Shown piece by piece: positions 20,594 to 29,844 of a DNA stretch of 64,000 bases. Under the pieces are notes generated by a model. That model was not told where the DNA came from. It saw only the letters and a list, made by a program, of their open reading frames with translations, and did not search any database. Source of the stretch: Prorocentrum cordatum (lineage: Eukaryota; Sar; Dinophyceae; Prorocentrales; Prorocentraceae); the NCBI GenBank assembly GCA_963575745.1, contig CAUYUJ010004592.1:432040-496039 (forward strand). Direction: 5' to 3'. Numbering within the stretch: the stretch's first letter is position 1; each line of letters starts with the position of its first letter. The translations under genes were made by a program, and so were the position numbers.

Positions 20594-21973
20594 TTACCAT
20601 GCCCAGCAACTCCGCATCCGCTGCCCAGAGCACTGCCGGCGGCCCCGCTCTGCGCCGCGCTGCGCGGGGCGCGAGGCGGGCCTGCGCCCCCGACGCGCAG
20701 ACGTCAGCCTCCGCCACGACGCTGCGGGGCTGGCCCGGTGAGCGATGCTGGGGGCGGAGCGGGTCGCGGGGTTCTGGCGAATCCCGCCGCCTCGGCTGCC
20801 GCGGCTGACCTCGATTATCAGGAACACTTCTTCCGCTTGACGTTGGGCTCTCGCATCTTCGCCTGAAATTCCTAAGTCCCCGGCTTCGCGTAGGACACGC
20901 AGCTGTTCTTCATCGAGCTTCTCGACCTCGCGTTAGTGTCGACCACGTGCAGATTCTCCATATTTGCCAGCTGCATCTGGCATGTGGACATCATCGGGTC
21001 CATCACCAGCGTCAGCAGTATCATGCGACGTAGCCTTGACGCGCTTCGCCGCGAGCGTCTCCTACCAAGCCACGCTGCCAAGGAACTTAGGCAGACCTGC
21101 GTGCTTCTGCTTAAGCTCCTCGAGGTTGGGAAGCTCGACCGCGGGCACAACATTGGGCACTGCACCTTCTGCTGCTGCCGCAGCAGCATCAGGCGAAAGT
21201 GCCGCCGGTGTTCTCTCGAACTCCTTCTGGGGCTCAACCATCTCCAAACGCTTGGGCCCGAGCCGCTGTCTCTTCTCCGCAATGCACTGCTGGAGCCAGC
21301 TGCTTCCTCTTCTCTTCCAATTCCGACTCCTGCCTCGTGATCACCGTGCGAGTACGCGCCAGCTCTTGAGCAACACGACGATGAGCAGAAGTGGGATTAT
21401 GCAGAGAATTCAGGGCCCTCCGCAGCCGTGCAACTTTGCATTTGAAAGGCTTGCGACTGTTATTGAAATACCCACCAGCAGGAAATGTCGTGAGTGAGTT
21501 CTCAAGTTCTGCCAACTGCACAGCTGTTTTTGATCGCGTTCCAGAATCGCTCGCTGGATCGATCGCGGCATTGACAACTTTACGCTCCTGCGCTCCCTTA
21601 GCCCATGGAGCCTTCGTCGCCTCTCCTGCCTTGCCATCATTTTATCCCCAGGACGCTGGCCACGACCGAGTACCTGAACCAACTCAGCAAGTTGAGCCTG
21701 CATGGTGGCGAAGGCCACGTTCTGTCCAGCACCTCCTTTGCCTCCCGCCTTGCCGTTCTTGCCTTGGCCGACCTTCGTACATGCGGACGTGGGGCTGGCC
21801 GAATACGTCTTGCGATTCTCGAGTCTACGATGCTTGATGTGTGCTGGAGCAGCGCTGCCACACCTGCAGCGCAGCCTGCTGGCCAATCGTGAACCGTTCC
21901 GCATTGCCCGGGTTCCCGGAAGCCTACGCAAGCTTACGAGGACCAGCCACCACATCCTCATTTGACATGGGCA
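20594..21973 (-). pseudogene. ORF1/gag-like remains of the LINE-like element
   Basis: Coding character is strong but spread over three frames. Frame one (21961-21640) has a basic Gly/Lys-rich KAGGKGGAGQ segment then a helical QNVAFATMQAQLAELVQVLG. Frame two (about 21640-21234) is a predicted coiled coil (AVQLAELENS ... ITRQESELEEKRKQL). Frame three (about 21300-20594) contains QKEFERTPAALSPDAAAAAA, LPNLEELKQKHAGLPKFLG, KRVKATSHDTADAGD and DEEQLRVLREAGDLGISGED. The last frame contains at least two in-frame stops (TAG and TAA). The ORF1 role would be RNA binding and particle assembly. Possible starts are at 21968 or 21961, ~180 nt after the relict leader. Confidence 0.55.
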
Positions 21974-22137
21974 GCTCTGAGAAAAGGAACCTGCTCACCA
22001 GAGATCACAAAGACGCGGAGCTTATAGGGGGGCCCAAATCCCACAATGAAGGCCACCAAGAAAGAATGCCGCAAGGTAACCTCTGTGCCAGCCGTGGACA
22101 AACGGTATCCATATGTTCCACTGTGGAACAACACATT

Positions 22138-22156
22138 TTGAGCCAAAATGGCGACG
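22138..22156 (-). other. Relict dinoflagellate spliced leader (DinoSL), 19 nt
   Basis: On plus this reads TTGAGCCAAAATGGCGACG; the minus strand therefore matches 18 of 19 positions of the conserved DinoSL (one T-to-G-type change in the TAGCC part). It stands ~180 nt upstream of the ORF1-like remains on the same strand and marks the likely 5' end of the retroelement copy. Confidence 0.75.
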
Positions 22157-22159
22157 AGG

Positions 22160-22440
22160 CGGAGTGAAACGGAGAAATTGGGATGAGAGATGGGGGAGAC
22201 AAACTTGCATAAAAGACATGAGGAGACAAGAGAAGACTGTGGAACGCGAGACGCAAAAACGCGAAGAGCAACAGAGGGAAAGAGAGAGAGAGAGAGATTT
22301 AGGGAGAGAGAGAGAGAGAGAAACAAAAAGAGAAAGCAAGAAGAACGGACAGCGAGGGATGGGGGAAACGGGAACGCAATCGGGGGAACGGAGGGGTGGG
22401 GTCGAGCTTGACAATAACATTTACTTGAGGGGATTCCTGG
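22160..22440. repeat. GA-rich tract, no gene
   Basis: AG-rich sequence with (GA)n at about 22278-22322. It lies just beyond the relict leader, i.e. it is the genomic flank of the retroelement. Nothing coding was recognised. Confidence 0.6.
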
Positions 22441-24280
22441 TTTTCAAGTTTCCTCTGGGGACCCCAAGAGCACCCAAGATCGCCCCAAGAGCTCCGGGGA
22501 AGCCCTCGAGAAGCCAAACTCACTGCAAAACCAGAGGGGGATTGCGATTTGTATGCTTTCGCGCGTCCGCGTCCGATGCGCTTCCGAAGCTTGCGCATGC
22601 CCACGTAAGCGTCTTGGGGGCATCTTGGAGCTCTCCTGGTGGCCTCTGGGACCTCTTGAGAGCCTCTTGGGGCCATCTTCGACGCTGGATGCCTCCGTGG
22701 TGGCTCCGGAGAGCTCCCCTCTCGTCAACATCCCCGTCCTTCCTCACGTGTTCCCCAAGATGTTCCCACAACGGCTGGGGTCACACTCAGTCCGATAGCC
22801 TGGCCGAGCTCTGGCCAAAACGTTCGGCCGCATAGGCGCTTCCAGACGGCGGGTGTCGGCGCTGATTCGCCGCAGGCGCCTTGAATTCGCCTCCCCGTGT
22901 GCTTATCACGGGGGACCACGGCGTTGAATGGTTTCACTGCTCTGATTAGGCGGAACCTTTCTGAGGGTTCCCAGTGACCTTCGCCTTGACCCGCTGGCCA
23001 CCCGGGAAGACCCGGCCGGACCTCCTTGGCCAGAAAATATGATTCCACAACGGTCAAGACTGCCTCGAAGACGGTCCCAAGACGCCTCCAAGACGGACAA
23101 GATGGCCTCGGCCCCAAGACATCCAATCTGTCCCCGACACGGCCGAATACGCCCTCTAGACGGAAGACCCCCAAGACGCCCAAAGAGCGCTCCATGAGGA
23201 CCTCCAGGATGCCAAAATCGTTGATTCCCCCTGGGTGCTTCAATGGTTTTAGCGCTCTCGCCTGTTCGGGCTTCCGACGCTTCCAGGCGGCCCCATAGGT
23301 CGCTCCAAGACGGCCTTAGGGCCCGAGAGACCCGCAAGACGGCCCGAGAGGGCCCCAAAACGGCCCAAGAGGCCCCGAAGATGGCCCCGCATACCTTCAA
23401 GGCGGCCCAGAAGCGCCCAAAGGGGGTCCCCCACAGAGGCCTCAAGAGGCCCCCAGGAGGCCCTCAGATGCCCCTCAGAGGCCCCTAGGAGCCTCAAGAG
23501 GCCTCCTGTTCGTCATCCTTCTCCTCCCTCTCCTCATCCTGCCCTTTCCTTTCCCAAGTGTTCCCCCAAGGGGTTCCACAACGGCTGTGGGAACACACGC
23601 TGTAAAAGCATGGCCAGACTTTGGCCCAACGCTTGGCCGCATGGGCGCTTCAAAAAGACAGGAGGCCGCGGTGGTTCGCTGGAAGCGTCTTCGAGATATC
23701 CGCCACCGTGCCTTTAGCACGTAGTGGAGTGCCCAAAGATAGTGCAGTCCTGAAAGGGACAAAGTTTGTAAGGTTCTTGAGGGCCCAGACCATCGGTTTC
23801 CAAAGAATTGCTGGAAATTGCTGGCGTGTGTCGCGCGAGCCCTCTGGAACCCTCGAGCAGTTTGCAAGAACCACCTCGTACAGCCAGACGGTCTAACAGC
23901 TCCAAGACGGTCAAATAGGCCCCCAAGACAGCCCAAGGGGCCCCAAGATGTCCCAAGAGGCTCCAAGAACTTTCACAAGAGGGCTCCGAGAACCTAAAAT
24001 CATGTTTCAAGATATTCCAGACGACCCCAACAGAGCCCAAGAGAGCCCCAAGAGGCGGAACGAGAACCGACATTTCGATTCCTCCGCTCCTAGATGATTC
24101 CCGAGGCAGCCAGCAGGCCCCCAAGAGGCCTGCGACATGCACATTAGAAACTCCAAGAAACTCTGAAACCGCCTCCAAAAAACTGCCGGGAGGCCTCCAA
24201 CATATCCCGATAGGCATCCAAGAAGCATCTGACGCACAATCCAGGCACAGTCGGGGGATGGGCCGAAGGCCACTATGCAT
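22440..24280. repeat. Second block of CCAAGA-type repeats with the dispersed module
   Basis: Motif-bearing stretches at 22450-22700, 23040-23510 and 23890-24250 alternate with two copies of the non-array module (22740-22900, 23545-23710). The architecture is the same as at 6.6-11.6 kb but shorter and more diverged. Confidence 0.7.
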
Positions 24281-25535
24281 GTATGTAGTATAGTTATATA
24301 ATATGACAGTGTACTCGTGTGTACGTATGTGTGTACAAATGTATATATGGATGCATGTCTGCTTACATATGGTTAACTATAACATATTTGTATAGTACTC
24401 GTAGGTAATGTGCAGGTGTGTTCTACCAGTGCGATGAAGAAGGAGGAACGCTGAGGGGAATGCAGCGCACTTGAACAGAGCCGAGTGTGTCCCGTCCGCG
24501 TGGCTGATTGACGCTGTGCACTGGAGAGGGCTGAGAAAGCAAATGCCTGCACTGGCTCCGGATTCGGGCAGGAGGGGTTAATGACCCAAATTTGACCTGA
24601 ATTCGCATCGCAGCGAAGCGCGTGGTTGCCCCAAATCAATGCACACACGCAAGTCGTAGTGAATGTGCAAGTGTTGAAGATGCAAATGTGAACGCCACCG
24701 GCGACCTTACGTTTGGCAAGCTGGTGGCTTCTCCCACTTGTGCGGGGCGCTGGGCTCCCCGCGCACCAATCCCACAGCCGTCTTCTGAATTGAGCAAACT
24801 TGTAAGTGGTGCGGCTGGCCGCTGCCGAACCTTCGTCATTTGCGGCATGGCTGTCCCCGTTTCTTGGTGTTCGACGCGGCATAACCTCTGACCTCGAAGC
24901 CCCCCCCACACACATGCTAGAAGCCACAACCGCAAAGTGACTCCAGCAGTTCTCGGATGTGATACGGTTGAGGCTGTTCTGCAGCAAGAAGTGCCTCGAC
25001 GTGGATGGGAGCCTACCGCCTCGAGCTTTTCATTCTACGCGAGGGTCCCACGCCTGGATCAAAAGGTCATGGACCTGGTTAGCTTCTTCGTCGACGGTCG
25101 CTCCAGAGGCAGGGACTTTCTCACACATCCTATATCCCCCTTCCCCTGTCTAGATTTGCGTTCAGCACCCTCTTCCATAAGGCCGCGCCGCGCCTGACGC
25201 GCCACTTTTTCACCCTGGCTTCTGGTGTCCGTTGTAAGTAGCTCCATGGCAGCGCCGCGCTGGTCCTTGGGGAATTCGTACCTGCCCGGCAGGGAGCCGT
25301 GAGAGGGCGCACCTCGACATCCTGTTGGCCCTCCCACTCCTACATCAACACCCGCCCCACTGACCCATTCACATTTGCTCAATCTGAAAACTACACTCCT
25401 CTCTCCTGGAGCCTGTCCGATCGGGGCCCCTGCTTTCCCCTATCTGGCTTCATACTCCGCGAAGGGTTTCCAAGTGAATATGTTATAGCTGTTTGTTTCA
25501 AGTCGGGACGTTTTCGATCTTTCAGAACGTCGATC
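24280..25535. other. AT-rich stretch then unassigned sequence
   Basis: Bases 24280-24420 are AT-rich with TATA/TGTA runs. From 24430 to 25535 composition is balanced. A minus-strand frame near 25190-25300 (EFPKDQRGAAMELL, LMEEGAERKSRQGKGD) and a plus frame near 24960-25090 look mildly protein-like, but no family or good splice border was seen. Confidence 0.4.
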
Positions 25536-25538
25536 CCG

Positions 25539-25870
25539 CTACAGTGTTGCCCCCATTTCGAGATCGGCGCTTTTGAAGGGGCCCTGGGACACACAAATAA
25601 CTAGACACACGTAACAGGACTCCCCCACATTTTCCCGCATGTTCTGGGCTTCTGTCTTCCCCCACACTTCCCATATGTTCTCATATTTCCGAGGGAGTCG
25701 ACGATTAGTTGTGTCTGTGTGTCTTCTTCCCTCCTGAGCTTTGCTCCAGTCGTTGAGAAGGGGGCTCTTGCCCCAGCGCGGGCCAAATTGCTGGATCTCC
25801 GATGCATTCGTCGCTACCGCCCCCTTGCGTTCCCCTCGCCCGCCTTCCCCTGGTTTCCGTCTTCCTCATC
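25539..25870 (-). CDS. Hypothetical gene fragment split by an introner-like repeat
   Basis: The 5' piece (to 25734) has one clearly protein-like frame including AVATNASEIQQFGPRWGKSP and ending WSKAQ at CAG|GAGGG. After the 150-nt repeat (25584-25733) the sequence resumes at CCCAG|GGC, and the same frame continues GPFKSADLEMGATL to a TAG at 25539. The upstream border is uncertain (the frame opens near 25870). No family is recognised. Support rests on the frame continuing across a repeat that has splice-like ends. Confidence 0.35.
25584..25733 (-). mobile_element. Introner-like repeat, family 4, copy 1 (GA-AG)
   Basis: A 150-nt repeat on the minus strand begins AG|GAGGGAAGAAGACACACAG and ends TTTGTGTGTCCCAG|GG. 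It shares body sequence (GACACAA-TAATCG near the 5' end, TTATTTGTG near the 3' end) with copies at 26642-26795 and 29705-29844. The ends contain weak inverted similarity (GACACACA and ACACAAATAA). It could be spliced as a GA-AG intron. Confidence 0.55.
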
Positions 25871-26210
25871 CTCCTCTTCCCTCCACAGCCGGACTTCATG
25901 GGAGAGGGCACGCGAGAGGACACAAGAGCCTTCCGAGGGCCACGCTGCCACAGAAATGCAGGAGGCATGGGTCGCAGGACGCAGGACACGAGGGTACCCT
26001 TGATCTGGCAGGGTCGACCTACTAATCCGGGCCGCCTGTAGGTTCATTCTCCTGCATCCTCAACCTGCTCCTCCTCCTCCCCCTCCATATGTACACAGCT
26101 CCCCTCTCTGATTCCGCCTCACAAGAGGGGGTCACTCGGGGGATCCGGGTCCGCTGGGACATCCAACGGCGGATAGAAAAAAATCAGCGCACTGGAAATG
26201 GATGGTGCAC
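25871..26210. other. No firm feature
   Basis: This is the continuation upstream of the previous locus on minus; several frames are open to about 25990. A short TCC tract lies at about 26065-26085. Nothing else was recognised. Confidence 0.35.
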
Positions 26211-27063
26211 CTAGCTTGCCCCATCCCCTCTCCGCCCTGTCTTTTCCCTCTCCCCCCCCCGCCCCCGCCCACGACTCCTCAACCTTCTGGTCCGAGGCGC
26301 CCCCCGTCCCTGGGACAGCGACGGCATGTGCAAATGGCCCCCCCTATGGACCCTCAAGCCGAGCCGCGCTGGACCGGCTGGTTCGCCGCCGTGCGGCTGG
26401 GAGACGAACGCCCCGGCGAAGTGAACCCCACCCTCCCCCTCAGAAATCGTGGGGGGTAGGGGTAGGGTTCGCATGTGGCCCCCTACCGTGCTGGCAGGCA
26501 CGTCTCGGGTACCGGGGCGTCCACGTGTCCTGGGCCACTGTGGAGCCGCTGGGCCCCCCTCCAGGGCCCGCCGCGTCCAGGAAGGGCCGCCGAGGTGCGC
26601 AGGCCCTTCCAACTGATCCGACTCATCAGGCTGAAGGGGCCCTGGGACACACACAAATAAATACACACAAATAAAAAGTTCCCAATATTTTCCAATATTT
26701 TCTGGGTTTTTGTCTTCCCGCCCAATTCCCATGTTTTCCAATCTTCTCTTGGGGATCGACGATTAATTGTGTCTGTGCGTTTTTTTCCCCCCCTCCTGAC
26801 AGGCGAGCGGCTGTTACGGATGAGACGCCGCGCATCGCTGGCATTCCTTGGGGAGCCCCGATCTCTGGCGTCGCGCCCGTTTCGCAGCGCGGACCTGCAG
26901 AGGTGTAGGCCCAGGCCCTGGGCCCGGTCAGGGCCCCATGGACGCAGATCGTGAACAGAGCCTCCCGTCCTGTTTTTTCTTGAAGATTGAAAGAATACCC
27001 TTCTGGCAAAATGTCCTTTAGTGAAAGCTGCCAGGGGCACTCCACGTACGAACGGCACCGCAT
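26211..27063 (-). CDS. Hypothetical two-exon gene with an introner-like intron
   Basis: Exon 1 (27063-26796) starts at an ATG and is strongly protein-like: LSLKDILPEGYSF, EKTGREALFTICVHGALTGP, AWAYTSAGPRCETGATPEIG. It ends CTGTCAG|GAGGG. Removing the 154-nt repeat (26642-26795) joins to CCCAG|GGCCCC, and the frame continues through PLQPDESDQLEGPAHLGG to a stop at 26211. The total is 699 nt, an exact multiple of three (232 residues). The second half becomes Gly/Arg-rich, and a GT donor-like site near 26475 (CACG|GTAGGG) may end exon 2 earlier. No known family or targeting signal was recognised. Confidence 0.45.
26642..26795 (-). mobile_element. Introner-like repeat, family 4, copy 2 (GA-AG)
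   Basis: This is a 154-nt copy of the repeat at 25584-25733 and 29705-29844. It sits exactly at the junction of two open frames, with CAG|GAGGG at its 5' side and CCCAG|GG at its 3' side on minus. Confidence 0.6.
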
Positions 27064-27249
27064 TCCGAGTATGTAGACCCCAGTGGGGTAGCTAATCGAC
27101 GTTCAAAACAAACGCATGTATCTGGCGAGATACACGTTGATTTGCGGCACGCTCGAACGCTGAACCAATGCAGATTTCCTGTCGACTTGTCAGGGTGGGC
27201 GTTCTCTCAATGCCTATCTCCCCTTTCCCCCAGGACCCGCTCCCCCATG

Positions 27250-27446
27250 CAGAGGAAGAATGAACGGCATAAACATAACCTTTTTGGCGCTCCGCGCGGA
27301 TTTCTTGGATCCGCGCCGGACCCCTCTCCCTGGTGCGTTGAGCGCGCCGGGGGCGGCGCCGGACGCGCCGCGAGGGGGGCACAGCGCAGATCCAAGAAAT
27401 CCGCGCGGAGCGGCAAGAGTCAATGTCTCTGCTGTTTCTCCTTCGA
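27250..27446. mobile_element. MITE-like element, family 1, copy 1
   Basis: Arms of about 50 bp are inverted repeats: GCGCTCCGCGCGGATTTCTT on the left and its complement at 27390-27412. The outer left end has GGCATAAACATAAC, as in other copies. The loop is GC-rich and itself palindromic (GGGGGCGGCGCC). Other copies lie at 33917-34113, 59858-60065 and 61403-61572, with a half copy at 31432-31500. Bases 27064-27249 hold nothing recognisable. Confidence 0.75.
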
Positions 27447-27450
27447 AGTT

Positions 27451-27605
27451 TAAGTCGGGCCTGTCCCCCTACAGGGGAAGCTTGGCAGAAGAATTGAACA
27501 CACCAGAAAATACCCCCAGAATGCCAGAAAATAGTCCAAACATAGTCCCGAGACAATTTTTTGACTATTTTGGAATACTCGCCCTGTAGAGGGACAGGCC
27601 CGACT
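27451..27605. mobile_element. MITE-like element, family 3, copy 1
   Basis: The terminal inverted repeats read AGTCGGGCCTGTCCCCCTAC on the left and, inverted, on the right (GTAGAGGGACAGGCCCGACT). The interior is A/T-rich (AAAATA-type), unlike the surrounding GC-rich DNA. A second copy is at 35601-35787. It begins within a few bases of the end of the family 1 element. Confidence 0.75.
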
Positions 27606-27618
27606 GAATTCGAAGATT

Positions 27619-27887
27619 ACGCGCCAATCCTGGCCGAGACTTATGTTGTTCCCATCCTACTTAAAGACAAGCATCCCAGAAATAATTTCGAGCACCCGGA
27701 AGAGTGTCGAAAGAGTGTCGAACGAGTGTCGAAAGAGTGTCGGACGAGTCTCTCCCAAAGCCCGACACGTGAACACCCTTGAGTTTCGGTACGTACTTTT
27801 TTTCTGGGCGCTCGACATGCTTCCTGGTGGTCGGGGCTAAAATAGGTGGGAACATCATAAAGTTCACGCGCCGATCCTGGCCGAGAC
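27619..27887. mobile_element. MITE-like element, family 6, copy 1, between 22-bp direct repeats
   Basis: The element (about 27641-27865) starts TTATGTTGTTCCCATCCTAC and ends with the inverted form (GTGGGAACATCATAA). Internally GAGTGTCGAAA is repeated 4-5 times. It is bracketed by 22-bp direct repeats at 27619-27640 and 27866-27887 (one mismatch; core GCGCC-ATCCTGGCCGAGAC). A second copy without such flanks is at 33366-33562. Confidence 0.6.
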
Positions 27888-28059
27888 GGCCCCGTCGCTC
27901 TGCGCCGCTCCCGTGGAGGCCCCGGGCGCCGCCCCGGCAGCGCCGCGCCCGCCGAGGGCCCGAGGGCCGGGGCACCGCGCACGGGTGGGGCGCCGAGAGA
28001 CTCTGCGGCGGCCCCGCCCCCCGGGGGCACGTTTTTTCCCGTCGGCGGCGAGGCAGAGG

Positions 28060-28222
28060 CAGCCCGTCCTCGTCCTCGTCCTCCTCCTTCTCGTCGTCCT
28101 CCTCCTCCTCCTCCTTCTCCTCCTCATCCTTCTCCTCCTCCTCCTCCTCCTCCTTCTCCTTCTCCTCCCTCCTTCCTCTCCCTCCTCCTCCTCGCCCTCC
28201 TCCTCCTCATCGCCCTCCTCCT
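28060..28222. repeat. TCC/TTC pyrimidine tract
   Basis: An imperfect TCC tract. Downstream, 28223-28700 is GC-rich with open frames on both strands but no recognised domain; one plus frame (28427-28700) is Arg/Ala/Gly-rich. Confidence 0.8.
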
Positions 28223-28703
28223 GGCCAAGAAGCCACCAGGCCGTCGGAGGCGAGGCAGAGGCAGCTCCAGCGTGTGGCCATGTGGGGCAGCCGGAAGGCG
28301 AATTGTTCGGCGTGCAAGAGAGACGAGGATGGCCGCGCGGGGGGAGGAGTGGGGTGCAGTATACCGACTCGAGACGTGACCGATGTTTGCTGTCATGCGC
28401 GGCCCACCACTCTGCTATAATCGCATGTGGCCTCGGTGCTAAGCGCCCTCCGCGCTTGGGGAGAAACGCTGAGGCGTGGAAGAGTTCCGCGCAGAGCAGG
28501 CCGGTGCGGCCAGCCGAGGCAGCAGGCGGGTGCGGCCCCCCCGGGCACGGGCTCCGCCCATCTCTTGGGTGTCCCAAAGCCGTGCGGTGGCAGGGCCCCC
28601 CCTGGGCAGAGGCCTGGAGCTCCTCGAGATATGCGGTGTGCCATGGAGGGAATTCTGAGGAAACGCCTGCGCCGCCACTGCCAGCGACTGCGCGGCGGGG
28701 ACC

Positions 28704-28789
28704 TATCCATATCCACCGCATGGGAACCGACGCCCTGGTGCCCCAGCGGGCGGTGGATGTGGATAGACATATATATATATACACATATA

Positions 28790-28836
<47 letters not shown>

Positions 28837-28845
28837 TCCCCCCGG
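28704..28845. repeat. Hairpin followed by (TA)n palindrome
   Basis: CTATCCATATCCACCGC at 28705 pairs with GGCGGTGGATGTGGATAG near 28750-28768, giving a 17-bp imperfect stem with a ~30-nt loop. It passes directly into self-complementary ATATATACACATATATATGT-type sequence and (TA)n to 28840. A strong cruciform candidate. Confidence 0.65.
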
Positions 28846-28899
28846 GGGCCCGAATGTGTCCATATCCAGCGCCTGCCGAGGCTCCGAAAACTGACCTCC

Positions 28900-29085
28900 A
28901 GGCGATCCTCCTCCCCCTCACCCTCTCCCCTCCTCCTCCACCTCCTCCTCCTCCCCCCCTCCTCCTTGCCTCCCCCTCCGCCTCGTTCTCCTCCGCCTCG
29001 TCCTCCTCCTCCCTCCTCCTCCTCCTCCTCCTCCTCCTCCTCCTCCTCCTCCTCCTCCTCCCTCCCCTCCCCTTCCCCTCCGCCT
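28900..29085. repeat. TCC pyrimidine tract
   Basis: TCC repeat with a pure core near 29005-29065; homopolymeric frames only. Confidence 0.85.
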
Positions 29086-29336
29086 ACGCCCACGCCTCGG
29101 AGCGACAGACCGGAGTGACATCGAAGTCGGCGAAGACCTCCCCGCAGGGTCCGTCGCCACACGGCTCCGGGACCTCGGCGGGCCCCGTCGCCCGAGCCGG
29201 CCTCGGAGCGAGCGGCCCGAGGCCCAGAGCCGTGCGGTGGCCCAGCAGCCCCACCGGCGTACCAAAAGCGGTGTGGTCAACACAGCGTTGGAGGGGCCCC
29301 CAACTGCTCTCAGACACCCCCTCTGGTTATGAGGCA

Positions 29337-29492
29337 GTTTTTAACACATGGGATTTTTGAAAATATAGGGTTTTTAATACATGATGGATTTATGAATAAA
29401 TGTATGCATGAACTCACCGTTGTTTTTAATACTAAATCCCTGCACTTTTGATACATGATCCGCACGCGGAGCATGTATCAAAACCGCCGCTG
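29337..29492. mobile_element. MITE-like element, family 2, copy 1, with 9-bp target duplication
   Basis: An AT-rich element is bounded by exact 9-bp direct repeats TATGAGGCA at 29328-29336 and 29493-29501. The ends are inverted (TTTTTAACACATG on the left; CATGTATCAAAACC on the right). It contains TGATCCGCACGCGGAGCATG, itself palindromic. A second copy at 31202-31365 is ~75-80% similar by eye. A nine-base duplication fits a Mutator-type source (8-9 for hAT/Mutator). Confidence 0.75.
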
Positions 29493-29704
29493 TATGAGGC
29501 AACCGTGCTGGGAAACTTTCGCTATGCTGGGCCTCCTGGGGCCCTTCCTGGGCCTCGGGGCCGTCGGAGCACGGCTCGAGGATGCAACGCCGGTCCCGTG
29601 GAAGGGGTCCAGACCTATGGGGCGCGCCGGGGCGAGGTGGCCAGGCCAGATCGACTGCTCGAACCGATCGGCGGCGCGCCGAGGGGGACAGTGATAAAGG
29701 ATCC

Positions 29705-29844
29705 CTGGGACACACAAAAAAGTAGACACAAATAATAGGATTCCCCATATTTCCCAATGTTTTCTGGGTTTTCGTCTTTCCCCCCTACTTCCCAGATATT
29801 CCGGGGAGTCGGCGATTACTTGTGTCTGTGTGTTTCCTTCCCGC
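29705..29844 (-). mobile_element. Introner-like repeat, family 4, copy 3 (GC-AG)
   Basis: A 140-nt member of the family. On minus it begins CAG|GCGGGAAGGAAACACACAG and ends TTTGTGTGTCCCAG|GGATCC. This donor is GC instead of GA, and dinoflagellates use both. Confidence 0.55.

Larger units (their letters stand above)
13545..22156 (-). mobile_element. Decayed LINE-like retroelement beginning with a relict spliced leader
   Basis: Reading the minus strand from 22156 down, the parts occur in canonical non-LTR order. They are: relict DinoSL (22138-22156), ORF1/gag-like coding remains (about 21973-20594), endonuclease-like pieces (about 20452-20130 and 19598-19280), reverse transcriptase (about 17600-16480, with YVDD), an RNase H-like domain (about 14660-13968) and a C-terminal region (13940-13545). 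Every part carries frameshifts or stops, so the copy is dead. Two simple-repeat intrusions split it: a ~100-bp minisatellite at 18248-18860 and a ~1 kb TCC tract at 15300-16345. The leader at the very 5' end implies that the element was mobilised from, or as, a trans-spliced mRNA. Boundaries are inferred; I saw no target duplication or poly(A). Confidence 0.65.

Noticed and set aside
28427-28700. Plus-strand Arg/Ala/Gly-rich frame and overlapping minus frame
   Set aside because: Both strands are open in GC-rich DNA with no domain, no splice borders and no repeat relative. Not enough to call a gene.
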